From Streptomyces clavuligerus (GTDB taxonomy: Bacteria; Actinomycetota; Actinomycetes; Streptomycetales; Streptomycetaceae): 64,000 nucleotides of DNA. The position numbers and the translations under genes are program-made. Shown in pieces: positions 7,868 to 17,419 of this stretch. Below the pieces are notes generated by a model, which saw nothing but the letters and a program-made list of their open reading frames with translations, ran no database searches and had not been told where the DNA came from. The stretch covers positions 372,001-436,000 of the forward strand of contig NZ_CP027859.1 of assembly GCF_005519465.1 (NCBI RefSeq). Direction: 5' to 3'. The stretch's first letter is position 1. Each line of letters opens with the position of its first letter.

Positions 7868-7945
7868 GTTGCTCACCGAACCGCGGAATTGCTCATCCAC
7901 TGCTGACGAACCGCCCTCATTGCTAACGAAGTCGCGGATCCTGGA
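7868..7945 (+). repeat. Degenerate Tn7-like right end (third copy)
   Basis: GTTGCTCA at 7868 and ATTGCTCA at 7888 are 20 bp apart, with further ATTGC-like copies near 7900 and 7919. The terminal segment GTCGCGGATCCTGGA corresponds to AACGCGGAACCTACA at the two better-kept right ends. The last 59 bp align without gaps to the right end at 26678-26736. It is followed directly by TGAGC, the same pentamer that flanks the composite element, so an older element seems to have used exactly the same target position. Confidence 0.6.
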
Positions 7946-7950
7946 TGAGC
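7946..7950 (+). repeat. Left copy of the 5-bp target site duplication TGAGC
   Basis: TGAGC stands immediately before TGTAGGTT. The identical pentamer follows AACCTACA at 26737-26741. Tn7-family transposition makes 5-bp duplications. Confidence 0.72.
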
Positions 7951-8020
7951 TGTAGGTTTCACCTTCTCGTGCGCACTGACTCCGGCGGAAATACCGGATT
8001 CCGCGTGAAACGAGCACGGC
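7951..8020 (+). repeat. Tn7-like left end L1
   Basis: It starts TGTAGGTT, the inverted form of the right-end terminus AACCTACA. It aligns without gaps over about 75 bp with the left end at 19856 (shared segments GCACTG, GCGGAAA, CCGCG, GAGCAC and GTGTCGG at the same spacing). Inward-facing transposase-site copies are recognisable near 7969 and 8011. Confidence 0.65.
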
Positions 8021-8162
8021 GGGTGTCGGTCCTCCCTGCGCAATAGGAGCCCTGCTGGGCAGGCTGCCCATCACAGTCAGTGACGGTGTCCTGTGGGCCG
8101 TCGCCTGCCTACTTGTCCTCTGTGGCCCCACCCGCGGGCTCGTCTTCCCGGGGATCACCACG

Positions 8163-8584
8163 GTGCCGCCGTCCGTCCCCTCCGGCCGGCTCGCCGGTCT
8201 TCTCGGTCACGCGCGCACCGCGTTCGACCGCTTCGTCATTGTTCTGGTTTGCGTCCACGCGCTGAACGGCACCGATGTCCGCCGTCTGCTCCTGGCCGAT
8301 CTCGACCTGCCGAGAGAGCGGATTCTGGTGCGTCGTCCCAGCCTGCGGCACACCGTCTACCTTGATGACGTGAGCTACCGGTTCGCTTCCGAGTGGACTC
8401 GTGAGCGGCACCGCCGCTGGCCCGTGCCGGGCAGACGGCTCGCTCAGACCGTATCCTCCATGAGACCTTCGAGACAACGGCGCCCCTGCGTCTGATCCGC
8501 CTCTTCGGGATCAGCGCCACCACCGCAATGCGCTACATCGCCTCAGTGCGTCCCGAGCGCACCGCGCACCTTCCGCGCGGATAA
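8163..8584 (+). pseudogene. Tyrosine recombinase/integrase remnant with frame changes
   Basis: The frame from 8163 reads VCVHALNGTDVRRLLLADLDL and HTVYLDDVSYRFASEWTRER HRRWP, the pattern of the central catalytic region of Streptomyces integrase-like proteins. About 8450 the homology moves to another frame (ETTAPLRLIRLFGISATTAM, then RYIASVRPERTAH) and ends at TAA 8583. The N-terminal domain is absent. It is a decayed gene inside the cargo of the left module. Confidence 0.45.
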
Positions 8585-8780
8585 CCAGACAGCCCTGTCC
8601 CGAAATGCCTCGTCCGTGCCCCAGAGCGCGGAGCCGGCGCTCGCCATCCAGCGCCACGCGCCGTCGGCGCGGGGCCCGGGTCGGTCAGCGCGGCCCGACG
8701 GAGACGTTGAGGGTGAAGATCTCCCGCACCGACGCGCCGTAGGTGATCACCGAGGTCCGGCGCCGACGACACCAGGCCGG

Positions 8781-8932
8781 TGTGAGTGCGACAGCGGCGG
8801 CCCGCTCGTCCACGACGGCCGCCCGTCCGCCGTCGTCAGCCGGGGCTCCACCACCTGCAACCCCGCCTGGCCCTCCGTGACACCGGCACCGCCGCCTACC
8901 GGACATGGATCATCACCCGCACCGGCATCTGA
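8781..8932 (+). pseudogene. Remnant of a trypsin-like protease C-terminus
   Basis: CDSGGPLVHDGRPSAVVSRG followed by TTCN matches the catalytic-serine region and the following strand of the intact protease at 18731-19546. After a frame change the end reads YRTWIITRTGI-stop, almost the same as the intact YRTWITTRTGI-stop. The His and Asp parts of the triad are missing. It suggests that a protease gene was once present at both ends of the cargo. Confidence 0.5.
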
Positions 8933-9479
8933 CCCCTGCGCCGCGTAACAGCCACGGTTGCGGAGCGGTCGGCCGCTTGGGAGGCCCTGGCCGTGAGCGA
9001 CCCGCGGCAGCCCTCAGACCGGGGCGGTGACCGGTTCGCCCTGCGCACCACGCGGACCGGGCACCGAGGCCGCGGCGGTGAGGTCGAGATGGGGGTTCCT
9101 CTCCGGCTCGAACCGGCCGTAGGGGTTCGCTGGGCGGTTACTCTTTCCAGCTCCCCGATCTGATCTGCCCGGCGGGCTGCGGGCTCTGCGCGACCAGCAC
9201 GCCACCGACGACGGATAGTCCCCGAGGTGGCCGGGGACAGGGTGATTGACGAGGTCGTCGAGGACGACGGGCGTGAAGGCGGCCTGGTTCGCCGTTTATC
9301 CGCCATTGATGCTTTGTTCGATATACGGGCGTGCGGGTGGTGTGCTCAAATCTCTTCCGCTTGTCCACAGTTCCCGCATGCCGTTCCTCGCCTGGGGCGG
9401 TTGCGTCGTCATGCATACGTGCGCCGGCCTGTTCCGAATCACCGGGAGCGGGGCGGCCCTACGGTGAACGGGATGGCTG
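8933..9479 (+). other. Intergenic region upstream of the giant gene
   Basis: I see no convincing gene here; the open frames on both strands show no recognisable protein and no good ribosome binding site. Base composition falls slightly towards 9290-9380 (for example GATATACGGG and CTCAAATCTC), so a promoter for the giant gene is likely there, but I cannot assign -35 and -10 boxes. Confidence 0.4.
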
Positions 9480-12400
9480 ATGACTGCCTCTGATCAGGGT
9501 TTATTGAAGTCGTACAGTGACCGGTCCTACACCTTTACGACGATGGTGCGGCATCAGGGGACGGTGCTGGCGTTCGCGCTGGATGATGCGCGGCGGATCG
9601 TCTACACGGTGCTGGATCTGTCGTCGTACGACGAGAAGCGGGGTGAGCTGGACGCGGCGTACTGGTCGGAGAATCCGGCCGAGCTGCCGTTCCCGTCGGA
9701 GATCGTCCAGGTCGGGTTCGCGGTGGTGGGCGCGACGGCGATGCCGGTGGTGAAGAAGGGTAGCCGCGCGGAGGCGGACGGGGGTGAGGAGCTGGCGGAG
9801 GAGGAGAGGGACCGGTTCCTGTCGTCGACGGCGCGGCTGACGGCGGGTGATGTGCCGTTCCAGGTGGTCTCGGACGGCACGCATGTGGTGGTGCTGCGGC
9901 AGTCGGTCGGTTCCGGCCATGCGGACGCGGTGTTCGCGCTGACCGGCGGGGGCTGCTCGGGTGACGGGACGCGTGCTGACGTTCAGAGGGATGCGGCCGG
10001 TGAGAGGGTGCCGGTGGTGTCCGACTCGCTGCTGTGTGACCGGTTCCTGTTGGTCGCCGGGCGGTTGAAGCCGGTGAACGAGGTGCGGTTCAAGCGGAGC
10101 CGGCACAAGAGCGAGCCGGAGTCGGCGAAGGACAGCCTGGGTGCGGCGGACATGGACGGCCGGCCGTTCTTCGAGCCGACGCAGGAGCTGGTGTTCGTCC
10201 GGAACCTCACGCGGGGGCGGTTCGCGGCGGTGCTGACGCCGACTGCGGTGCAGGGGCAGCGGCGGTGGCAGTTCTTCGCCCACAACTCGGTGACGGGCAG
10301 GATCGACTCGTTCAATGTGGAGCAGGCTGGGGACGGTCTGTTCAACACGCAGGGGACCCGTTACTGGACGAGTCCGGACGAGAAGTACCGGTCCTCGGTG
10401 TTCGAGCGGGAGCCGGGGACGTGTCCGTTCACCGGGCTGGCGCTGGTGCCCGTCGCGTCGGAGACGCTGTACGCGGAGACGGCGCTCAAGTTCAACGGCA
10501 CCGATGCGTATGTCGCGGTCGCGGCGGGGCCGGGGTTCGGTGGCGGGGCGTATGCGGTGGAGGCGTGGATCAGCCCCGGCGCGGCGGGCGGGCCGGTGGT
10601 GGCCCGCGGGTCGGGGTCGGGCGTGTTCCGGCTGCGGGTGACCGGCGCCGGCGCGGTGGTGGTGGACCACGGTACGCAGTCGCTGACCGCCACGCAGTCG
10701 CTGGGGGCCGGGGAGTTCGCGCATGTGGCGGTCTCTTATGACGGGTCGGTGGCCACGGTGTATGTGAACGGCGCCTACAGCGCCAGTGGCGAGCTGCCGC
10801 TCGTGGCCGGGGCCGGGGAGCTGCGGATCGGTGCCGACCGGGATGGGGCGTTCTTCGCCGGGGTGGTCGACGAGGTGCGTGTCTGGGACCGGGCCAGGGC
10901 ACAGGTGGAGATCGGCGACGAGCGGGCGCACCGGCTGATCGGGAACGAGCCGGGTCTGGCCGCCTACTACCGGCTGGACGAGGGCAGCGGGACGCGGGTG
11001 TACGACCAGACCGATACGGCGGCGCACGGTACTGTCGCCGGTGGGGCGCGGTGGGTGACGTCCCTGGCACCGGTGGGTGACCACCCGGGGGTGCGGCGGG
11101 ACAGCTTCACGCTGGAGGGGCGGGAGGTGGTCTCGGGTTTGTCGGCGTCGCTCTATTACCAGCAGGAGGACGCGGTCTCCGGGTACGGGGAGGCGGCCAA
11201 GCCGGCGAAGCGGCAGGCCCGGGTGCTGCTGGCCTGCGCCACCCGGCCCAGCGGAGACAGCGCCTCACCGGCGCATGTCGCGACGGTCGACTTCGGGGTG
11301 GGGGTGGACGGGCGGCTCGCGGACCTCCCGGATGTGGTGGTCCTGTCCGAGGTGGGCCGCCCTGTGGAGGAGACCGCCGACCAGGTGACCGCGCAGGAGC
11401 GCAAGGTCGAGCAGCTCGTTCTGGAAGAGAAGGCGGTCAAGGACGAGATCACCGCGCTCGGGGTCGAGAAGGCGGGCCTTGAGGCCGAGATCGCGCAGGC
11501 GCAGAGCGACCCGTCCGCGGCCAACGATCCGACCAAGTGGGCCGCCTGGCTGGCTGACGACTACCTCAGAAACTTCTTCTACACCACCACGTACCGGTCT
11601 CCCTACCCGTCGCGGCTCGTTCGGCTGGACACACCCGACCGGTGGCACGTCATGCGGGTTGCGGGGGTGGCGGGCCGGTACGGGAATCCGGCGGTGGCGC
11701 TGGTCAACCTCGACGACGGCAGCAAGGTCCTGGACGCGGTCGCCGAGCCTTCCCGCGGCGAGTTGTTTCCCGCCCTGCGGGCGTACACGCTGACGGACCC
11801 CCTGCCGACGTCCGCCGTCTGGTACGTGAAGGGCGACATGCGGACCAGCATGAAGCTGCAGAGTGCGGTCAACGACTACTGGATGGCGACGATCACGGTA
11901 TTGGCCGGGGAGTCGAACGCCTTCGCGCGGCGGCTGGTGAAGGTCGGGATGGCTCCCGACCCCTTCATTCAGGTCAAGCAGGCCCGGGTGGCCGCCGTCA
12001 CTGTCCTGGTCGAGCAGCGGACGCGGGATCTGGCGGCCAAGCGGGCGCAGTTGGTGGCTGAGCGGGCGGAGCTGGCGCGGCTGAGCGGGGTGCTGCTGGG
12101 TGCGGCCGATCTGGTGCTGCCGGTGCCGCATGTGTCCCTGAACGCGAGCGGGCTGAGCTGTGCGGGGGCGGTGCTGAAGTTCGCGTGGACCTCGGAGACG
12201 CCGTTCGTGGTGGACAGCGCGGCCGACCGTGTGGCGTTGTACTTCCGGGGGGCGAACGGGCAGTTGTTCGCGGCGTATCTGGACACCACGGCGGTGCGGG
12301 GGGTCCAGCAGCTGGCGGCCGGGGGTGTGACGGCGCTGTTCACGGCCCGCGACCCCGGGGTGGACCTGGGCTCCGGCACGCGGATCACCGTCTCGGACTC

Positions 12401-15400
12401 CTCCGTGGCGGGCGCGGGCGGTGACCGGGCCGCGAGGCTGTGCGATCTGACGATCACCCGTGGCGGGGAGACGGAGACGTTCACCGGGCTCCCGCGGCGG
12501 GCCCGCGACCTGGCGGCGGTCGTCAACGGTGTCCCGGACCAGCCCGTGCAGGTCGGGACGGTCGCCAGCGTCACCGACGACCAGGTTCAGCTGACGGCGG
12601 CCTCGGCGGTGGCGATCCCCGCCTACAGCTATCTGTGGATCGGGACGGCGTCGCATCTGGTGACGCGCGCCGCCGTGGCGGGGGCGACCGCCTTGCGGGT
12701 GACCCCGGCGCCGTCGGCGGGTCTGACGCCCGGTACGAAGGTGACGCTGGTGCGCTACGACTCCGCGGGCGCCAGCGTGTCCCGGCCGGGCGCGTCGCTG
12801 GTCAGGGGTTCGCGGTGGATCACGGTCAGCGCCGACAAGGCGGAGGAGCCGGTGCCGAACGGGACCGCGACGGTGCGGGTCACCGGGCACGGCAGTCAGT
12901 GGCGCGGGGACGCCCCGGGTCGGGCGTTCCAGTTCGACGGCACCGCCCAGCGGCTGTCCCTGCCCGCCGGCCGGCTCGGTGAGGTGAGCGTCCCGGCCGG
13001 CGACCTCACTGCGGAGGCGTGGGTCAAACCACTCCTCGTCCCCTCCTCTCGGTCACGGATCGTGCAGGTCAGGAGCGGGGACACGAAGGCGGCGCTGGCG
13101 CTGGCCGCCTCGGACGCCCTGAGTGGCGGCATGCTGCTGGACGGCACGGACGACGCCATGAAGATCGACAACGCTGATCCGAGCGGCGGGGACCTCACCA
13201 TCGAGTTCTGGTTCAAACGCGGCACCCCCCGAACCCAGCAGGAGACCGTCGTCTCCTGCGCGACCAGCGGACTCTCGGTGGGATTCACCGCGGACGGGAA
13301 GTTCCGCTTCATCCTCGTCGCAGGCACTGGTGCCCAGACTCTGACCACCACGAGCGCGTACACGGACACCGACTGGCACCACTGGGCGGTCACCTTCGAC
13401 CGCACCAGCAAGATCCAGACCGTCTACCGCGACGGGGTGGAGGTCGCCCGGCGAACCGCCACCGCCGTGCCGGCCGCCGGCTCCTATCTGATCGTGGGGC
13501 GTTCGGACTTCGGCACCATGCAGTTCTGCTCCGGACGCCTTGCGGAGCTGCGGACGTGGAGCACCGTGCGTTCGGGCGGCGACATCGGTGCCGACCGCTA
13601 CCGGCGCATCGGCTCTGCCGAACCCGGGCTGGCCGGATCGTGGGTGTACGAGAAGGACCGGCTGGGCACCGCCTTCGCGTCCGGGCAGCTCCTGTTCGCC
13701 GACCGCGGTCCGCACACCCGTCACGGCGGAGTATGGGGGGACCCGGCGACCGCGGACTCGCCGCTGGCCAAGTACAAGGTCGTGGCGGCCGTCGGGGACA
13801 AGACCCGGATCAGCCGCGACAGCTACGAGTGCGGGGACTGGGCCCACCTGGCCGCCGTGCACGAGCAGTCGTGGGCGCTGACGTTCGACGGCGCCTCGTG
13901 GGCGGAGACCCCGGACGCGGATGCCCTGGACATCACCGGGGACCTCACCATCGAGGTGTTCGCGAAGATCGACGCGATCGGCACCCGCCAGGGCCTCATC
14001 TCCAAGGGGCGCCTCGGCGACGGCACCGGCGGCAGCGTCCCCTACCAGCTCTCCGTCCTGGCGAGCGGGAAGCTGGAGTTCGCGTTCGAGGAGCCCGGGC
14101 CCACCGTCAAGCGGTACACCTCCACAACCGCCGTCACCGCCGGATTCCGCCGGATCGCTCTCGTCCGCAAGGCCGGACAGACCACCCAGGAGGTCAAGGG
14201 CAAGCGGAAGTTCCCCGTCACCAACTCCTCCGGCACCACTACCGAGCAGGAGTTCGACGTGGTGGAGCGGGTCGACGTCGAGGAGTGGCAGGACATCCGC
14301 TTCGTCGTCGACGGCACGGAACTCGCCGTCACCTCACCCACCGGATCGGCCCTCCCGCTCGGCCTCACCGTGGACCCAGGCCGCTACACCGGCCCCGGCC
14401 CCCGGGGCAACGACGGCCCGCTGGAGATCGGCCGCGTCCGCGAGGGCACCACCGCGTACCCCTTCAAGGGCACGGTCGGGGAGGTACGGATCTGGGGCAA
14501 GGCCCGGGAGAACAACCAGCTCGGCACCGCGCTCCAGCCCCGGGACGACGGTCTGATCGCCCGCTGGACCTTCGAGGAGAACGAGGGCAACACCACCGCC
14601 GACCTCGCCGGCGGTTACGGCCTCAAGCTCCGCGGCGCCCGCTGGACCGCCGACCCCGACCCCAAGGCCAGCAGTTTCACCCTCCACCGCAACGGCGAGG
14701 CCATCCCCACCGACACCCCCACGACCAGCCCGCTGACCGAATGGAGCCAGGAACAGCTCACCCTCGGCGCCCTGAAGACGAGCGCCACCGACTTCGGCGA
14801 GTTCTTCCACGGCGCCCTGGAAGAAGTCCGGCTGTGGCGCACCGCCCGGACCCCCGAGCAGCTCCTCGACAGCCTCTTCACCCGTCTCAAGGGCGACAAG
14901 CAGGATCTGATCGGCTACTGGCCCTTCGACTCCGCCTCCACCACCCCGACCTCGGAAGCCGTACGGGACCACTCCCTGCGCGGCAACCACCTCGACCTCG
15001 GCGACGAGACCAACCGTCCCGCTATCGTGCTCTCCACCGCCCCCGTCTCCACCGACACCGCGGCCGTCCGCTCCGCGCTGGCCGGGGTCCGCACGCGCTT
15101 CCACCAGAGCGCCACCGCCGGACCGGCGGCGAGCGAGTACGCCGACCTCCAGTACACCCCCACCGGCGAGGCGACCGGGGTACTCAAACGCGCCTATGCC
15201 CACATCACCAACGGGACCTGGCACCTGACCACCGGCTACAAGGTCGGCGATCTGGTCAGCGAATGGGTGAGCCAGGTCCAGTTCGACCCCCAGCTCATCG
15301 GTTACATCGAAGGCGCACCCCCCGTCCCGTCCGAGAACCTCACCGGCGGCACCGACCCGGCCGGCTGCGCGAAGGTCACCTTCCAGGAAGCCGACGAGGT

Positions 15401-16958
15401 CACCTCCGCCCTCTCCTCCAGCAGCGAACGCAGCGTCGACACCAGCTTCAGCGTCACCGCCGCCAACGAGGTCGACCAGGACACCCTCCTCATCCTCGCC
15501 CCCCTCGGCTTCGGTGTCGCCAGCCCCCTGTTCGAGGTCGGCCTCCTCGGCAGCCTCGGCGGCAGCCTGGAATTCTCCAACGCCTGGACCAGCGAGACCT
15601 CCGTCTCCCAGGGCACCTCCACCCAGCGCGACACCACCGCCACCCTCACCGGTGCCTGGGAGGACGACACCCAGCAGCTCAACGACGCCATCGGCCGCCG
15701 CTGGGTCCCCAACAACCACGGCTACGCCCTGGTCCAGTCCGAGACCGCCGATGTCTACGCCCTGCGCCTGGCGCACACCGGGGCGCTGGTCGCGTACCGG
15801 ATGATGCCCAACCCGGACATCCCCAAGGACTGGAACATCATCAGCTTCCCCATCAACCCCCAGTACACCAAACAGGGCACCCTTGACGGGGCCGTCGGCT
15901 TCGACGACCGGGGCAAGGTCCTCGACCCCGCCTACGCGAACGCCACCGGCCGCGGCGACCACAGCTACTTCAAGCCCCGCGAGGCGTACGCGCTCAAGCG
16001 CCGCATCCTGCGCGAGCGCCAGCAGCTGGAGAACTACTACCAGAACGTCTCCACCGACACCGGCCGCAGCGACCCCACCGAAGGACGCGCCGAAAAGCTC
16101 CTGGAGTCCTTCGTCGGCCCCGTCCCCTCCCCGGACGCCAAGCAGCCCACCGCCACCGCCGACTCCTACGCCAACCGCAACATCGCCAACACCTACGTCT
16201 GGACCGCCGACGGCGGCTTCTTCGCCGAAACCACCTCGACCACCGACGTCGTCACCCAGACCACCGGCGGCTCCTACACCCTCACCGGAAAAGTCACCGG
16301 CACCCTCGAAGCCGGCTTCGAAGTCGGCGGCGTCGGCATCGGCCTCCAGTTCGAAGCCAGCCTCGGCGGCGGCCTGACCGTCACCCGCAGCCGCACCAAG
16401 GAATCCACCCGCACCCACAGCCTCGAAGTCGAGTGCAACCCCACCCGCGACCTGCAGAAATACACCGACGGCAAACCCGACTACAGCGGCAGCAAGCCCG
16501 TCCTGGTCCCCGGCAAGGTCGACGCCTACCGCTTCATGACCTTCTACCTAGGCCAGGACACCACCCACTTCGACGACTTCTACAACAAAGTCGCCGACCC
16601 CACCTGGCTCGCAGGCAGCAACGACCCCGCCGCCACCGCCCTGAGGCAGGCCCAGCACAGCACCCGCAAACCCCCCTGCTGGCGGATCCTGCACCGCGTC
16701 ACCTACCTCTCCCGCATCCTCCCCGCCATCCCCACCGCCGACGCACCCCCGCTGGAGAAAGCCCTCCACGACGTCGACGTCACCAGCAACTACGAACTCA
16801 TCCGCCGCCTCGACCCCTACGTCTCCACCGCCACCACCGACCAGGCCGCCCTCGCCGACGCCACCCGCACCGCCCTCGCCACCCACCTCCCCGAACTCCT
16901 GCCCCACGCACCTGAGATCACCCAGTTCCTCGCCGACTACTACGGCATCGCCGACTAG
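9480..16958 (+). CDS. Giant LamG-repeat protein with possible pore-forming-like C-terminal region
   Basis: This 2,492-aa protein has no signal peptide. Codon 8 is TTA, the rare Streptomyces codon read by bldA tRNA, which suggests developmental control. Concanavalin-like LamG domains start near residues 336 (LKFNGTDAYVAVAAG), 1148 (FQFDGTAQRLSL), 1217 (LLDGTDDAMKI) and 1464 (LTFDGASWAETPDA), each ending in an EVRVW/ELRTW/EVRIW-type strand; a fifth partial copy lies near 1735. Coiled-coil segments lie near 630-678 and 845-876. The C-terminal third has Ser/Thr-rich alternating stretches around 1970-2060 and glycine-rich amphipathic ones around 2265-2325 (TLEAGFEVGGVGIGLQF), reminiscent of beta-pore-forming toxins. 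LamG domains bind glycans. The role as a toxin or surface adhesin is inference. The start is weakly supported by GGGATGG. Confidence 0.75.
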   Translation: MTASDQGLLKSYSDRSYTFTTMVRHQGTVLAFALDDARRIVYTVLDLSSYDEKRGELDAAYWSENPAELPFPSEIVQVGFAVVGATAMPVVKKGSRAEADGGEELAEEERDRFLSSTARLTAGDVPFQVVSDGTHVVVLRQSVGSGHADAVFALTGGGCSGDGTRADVQRDAAGERVPVVSDSLLCDRFLLVAGRLKPVNEVRFKRSRHKSEPESAKDSLGAADMDGRPFFEPTQELVFVRNLTRGRFAAVLTPTAVQGQRRWQFFAHNSVTGRIDSFNVEQAGDGLFNTQGTRYWTSPDEKYRSSVFEREPGTCPFTGLALVPVASETLYAETALKFNGTDAYVAVAAGPGFGGGAYAVEAWISPGAAGGPVVARGSGSGVFRLRVTGAGAVVVDHGTQSLTATQSLGAGEFAHVAVSYDGSVATVYVNGAYSASGELPLVAGAGELRIGADRDGAFFAGVVDEVRVWDRARAQVEIGDERAHRLIGNEPGLAAYYRLDEGSGTRVYDQTDTAAHGTVAGGARWVTSLAPVGDHPGVRRDSFTLEGREVVSGLSASLYYQQEDAVSGYGEAAKPAKRQARVLLACATRPSGDSASPAHVATVDFGVGVDGRLADLPDVVVLSEVGRPVEETADQVTAQERKVEQLVLEEKAVKDEITALGVEKAGLEAEIAQAQSDPSAANDPTKWAAWLADDYLRNFFYTTTYRSPYPSRLVRLDTPDRWHVMRVAGVAGRYGNPAVALVNLDDGSKVLDAVAEPSRGELFPALRAYTLTDPLPTSAVWYVKGDMRTSMKLQSAVNDYWMATITVLAGESNAFARRLVKVGMAPDPFIQVKQARVAAVTVLVEQRTRDLAAKRAQLVAERAELARLSGVLLGAADLVLPVPHVSLNASGLSCAGAVLKFAWTSETPFVVDSAADRVALYFRGANGQLFAAYLDTTAVRGVQQLAAGGVTALFTARDPGVDLGSGTRITVSDSSVAGAGGDRAARLCDLTITRGGETETFTGLPRRARDLAAVVNGVPDQPVQVGTVASVTDDQVQLTAASAVAIPAYSYLWIGTASHLVTRAAVAGATALRVTPAPSAGLTPGTKVTLVRYDSAGASVSRPGASLVRGSRWITVSADKAEEPVPNGTATVRVTGHGSQWRGDAPGRAFQFDGTAQRLSLPAGRLGEVSVPAGDLTAEAWVKPLLVPSSRSRIVQVRSGDTKAALALAASDALSGGMLLDGTDDAMKIDNADPSGGDLTIEFWFKRGTPRTQQETVVSCATSGLSVGFTADGKFRFILVAGTGAQTLTTTSAYTDTDWHHWAVTFDRTSKIQTVYRDGVEVARRTATAVPAAGSYLIVGRSDFGTMQFCSGRLAELRTWSTVRSGGDIGADRYRRIGSAEPGLAGSWVYEKDRLGTAFASGQLLFADRGPHTRHGGVWGDPATADSPLAKYKVVAAVGDKTRISRDSYECGDWAHLAAVHEQSWALTFDGASWAETPDADALDITGDLTIEVFAKIDAIGTRQGLISKGRLGDGTGGSVPYQLSVLASGKLEFAFEEPGPTVKRYTSTTAVTAGFRRIALVRKAGQTTQEVKGKRKFPVTNSSGTTTEQEFDVVERVDVEEWQDIRFVVDGTELAVTSPTGSALPLGLTVDPGRYTGPGPRGNDGPLEIGRVREGTTAYPFKGTVGEVRIWGKARENNQLGTALQPRDDGLIARWTFEENEGNTTADLAGGYGLKLRGARWTADPDPKASSFTLHRNGEAIPTDTPTTSPLTEWSQEQLTLGALKTSATDFGEFFHGALEEVRLWRTARTPEQLLDSLFTRLKGDKQDLIGYWPFDSASTTPTSEAVRDHSLRGNHLDLGDETNRPAIVLSTAPVSTDTAAVRSALAGVRTRFHQSATAGPAASEYADLQYTPTGEATGVLKRAYAHITNGTWHLTTGYKVGDLVSEWVSQVQFDPQLIGYIEGAPPVPSENLTGGTDPAGCAKVTFQEADEVTSALSSSSERSVDTSFSVTAANEVDQDTLLILAPLGFGVASPLFEVGLLGSLGGSLEFSNAWTSETSVSQGTSTQRDTTATLTGAWEDDTQQLNDAIGRRWVPNNHGYALVQSETADVYALRLAHTGALVAYRMMPNPDIPKDWNIISFPINPQYTKQGTLDGAVGFDDRGKVLDPAYANATGRGDHSYFKPREAYALKRRILRERQQLENYYQNVSTDTGRSDPTEGRAEKLLESFVGPVPSPDAKQPTATADSYANRNIANTYVWTADGGFFAETTSTTDVVTQTTGGSYTLTGKVTGTLEAGFEVGGVGIGLQFEASLGGGLTVTRSRTKESTRTHSLEVECNPTRDLQKYTDGKPDYSGSKPVLVPGKVDAYRFMTFYLGQDTTHFDDFYNKVADPTWLAGSNDPAATALRQAQHSTRKPPCWRILHRVTYLSRILPAIPTADAPPLEKALHDVDVTSNYELIRRLDPYVSTATTDQAALADATRTALATHLPELLPHAPEITQFLADYYGIAD

Positions 16959-16970
16959 GCAACAACCGGC

Positions 16971-17003
16971 GTTTCGGGTCCGCCCACGCGGCGGGCCCGA
17001 AAC
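16971..17003 (+). terminator. Rho-independent-like hairpin after the giant gene
   Basis: GTTTCGGGTCCGCC and GGCGGGCCCGAAAC pair over 14 positions with one G-T wobble around the loop CACGC. It begins 12 nt after the stop codon. Confidence 0.75.
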
Positions 17004-17419
17004 GGGAACCGCCGAACCTCCGGTTCGCCAGCCGTTCGCGCCCGCACGGCCCCTCCCCCCTCACAGGCAAGACGTACCGCCCCCGGTCCCTGGCCATCAC
17101 GGACGGGGAGCGCCGCTTCCACCCCGGCCGTCCCGGTGACACCTCAGATCACGGACCCTGGCCCCAAGACGGCAGCGGGCGTCGGCCAACGGCATGGCCC
17201 TGCCGCCGCGCGGCTTCTCCCTTTAGCGCATCAGGAAGGCGGCCGTCCCGGTTTTGCTCCAACCTGTCCCAGCTGGGGCGCTGCCCCGTCACTCTGGCCA
17301 GATCCGGACGACCGGCAGGAGCGACCGTGCCCTTCGCGGCCCAGTTCCCGTGGCCGTCTGTCCGGCCATGTCGACAGCGGGCCCATGTCCGTGTGCCCAC
17401 CGACCCAAGGAGCACCCTC
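17004..17419 (+). other. Intergenic region between giant gene and lectin gene
   Basis: No convincing gene is visible. The open frames on both strands are arginine/proline-rich shadows. The lectin ribosome binding site (AAGGAG at 17408-17413) is the only clear signal. Confidence 0.4.

Noticed and set aside
8697..8762. Minus-strand segment TYGASVREIFTLNV resembling the start of TnsA and the plus-strand segment at 18485
   Set aside because: The similarity is short, the strands differ and no further TnsA sequence follows. I cannot separate a true remnant from chance.
14334..16418. Open frame of 694 codons on the minus strand inside the giant gene
   Set aside because: It is a Gly/Val/Ala-rich antisense shadow; the plus strand carries clear LamG motifs.
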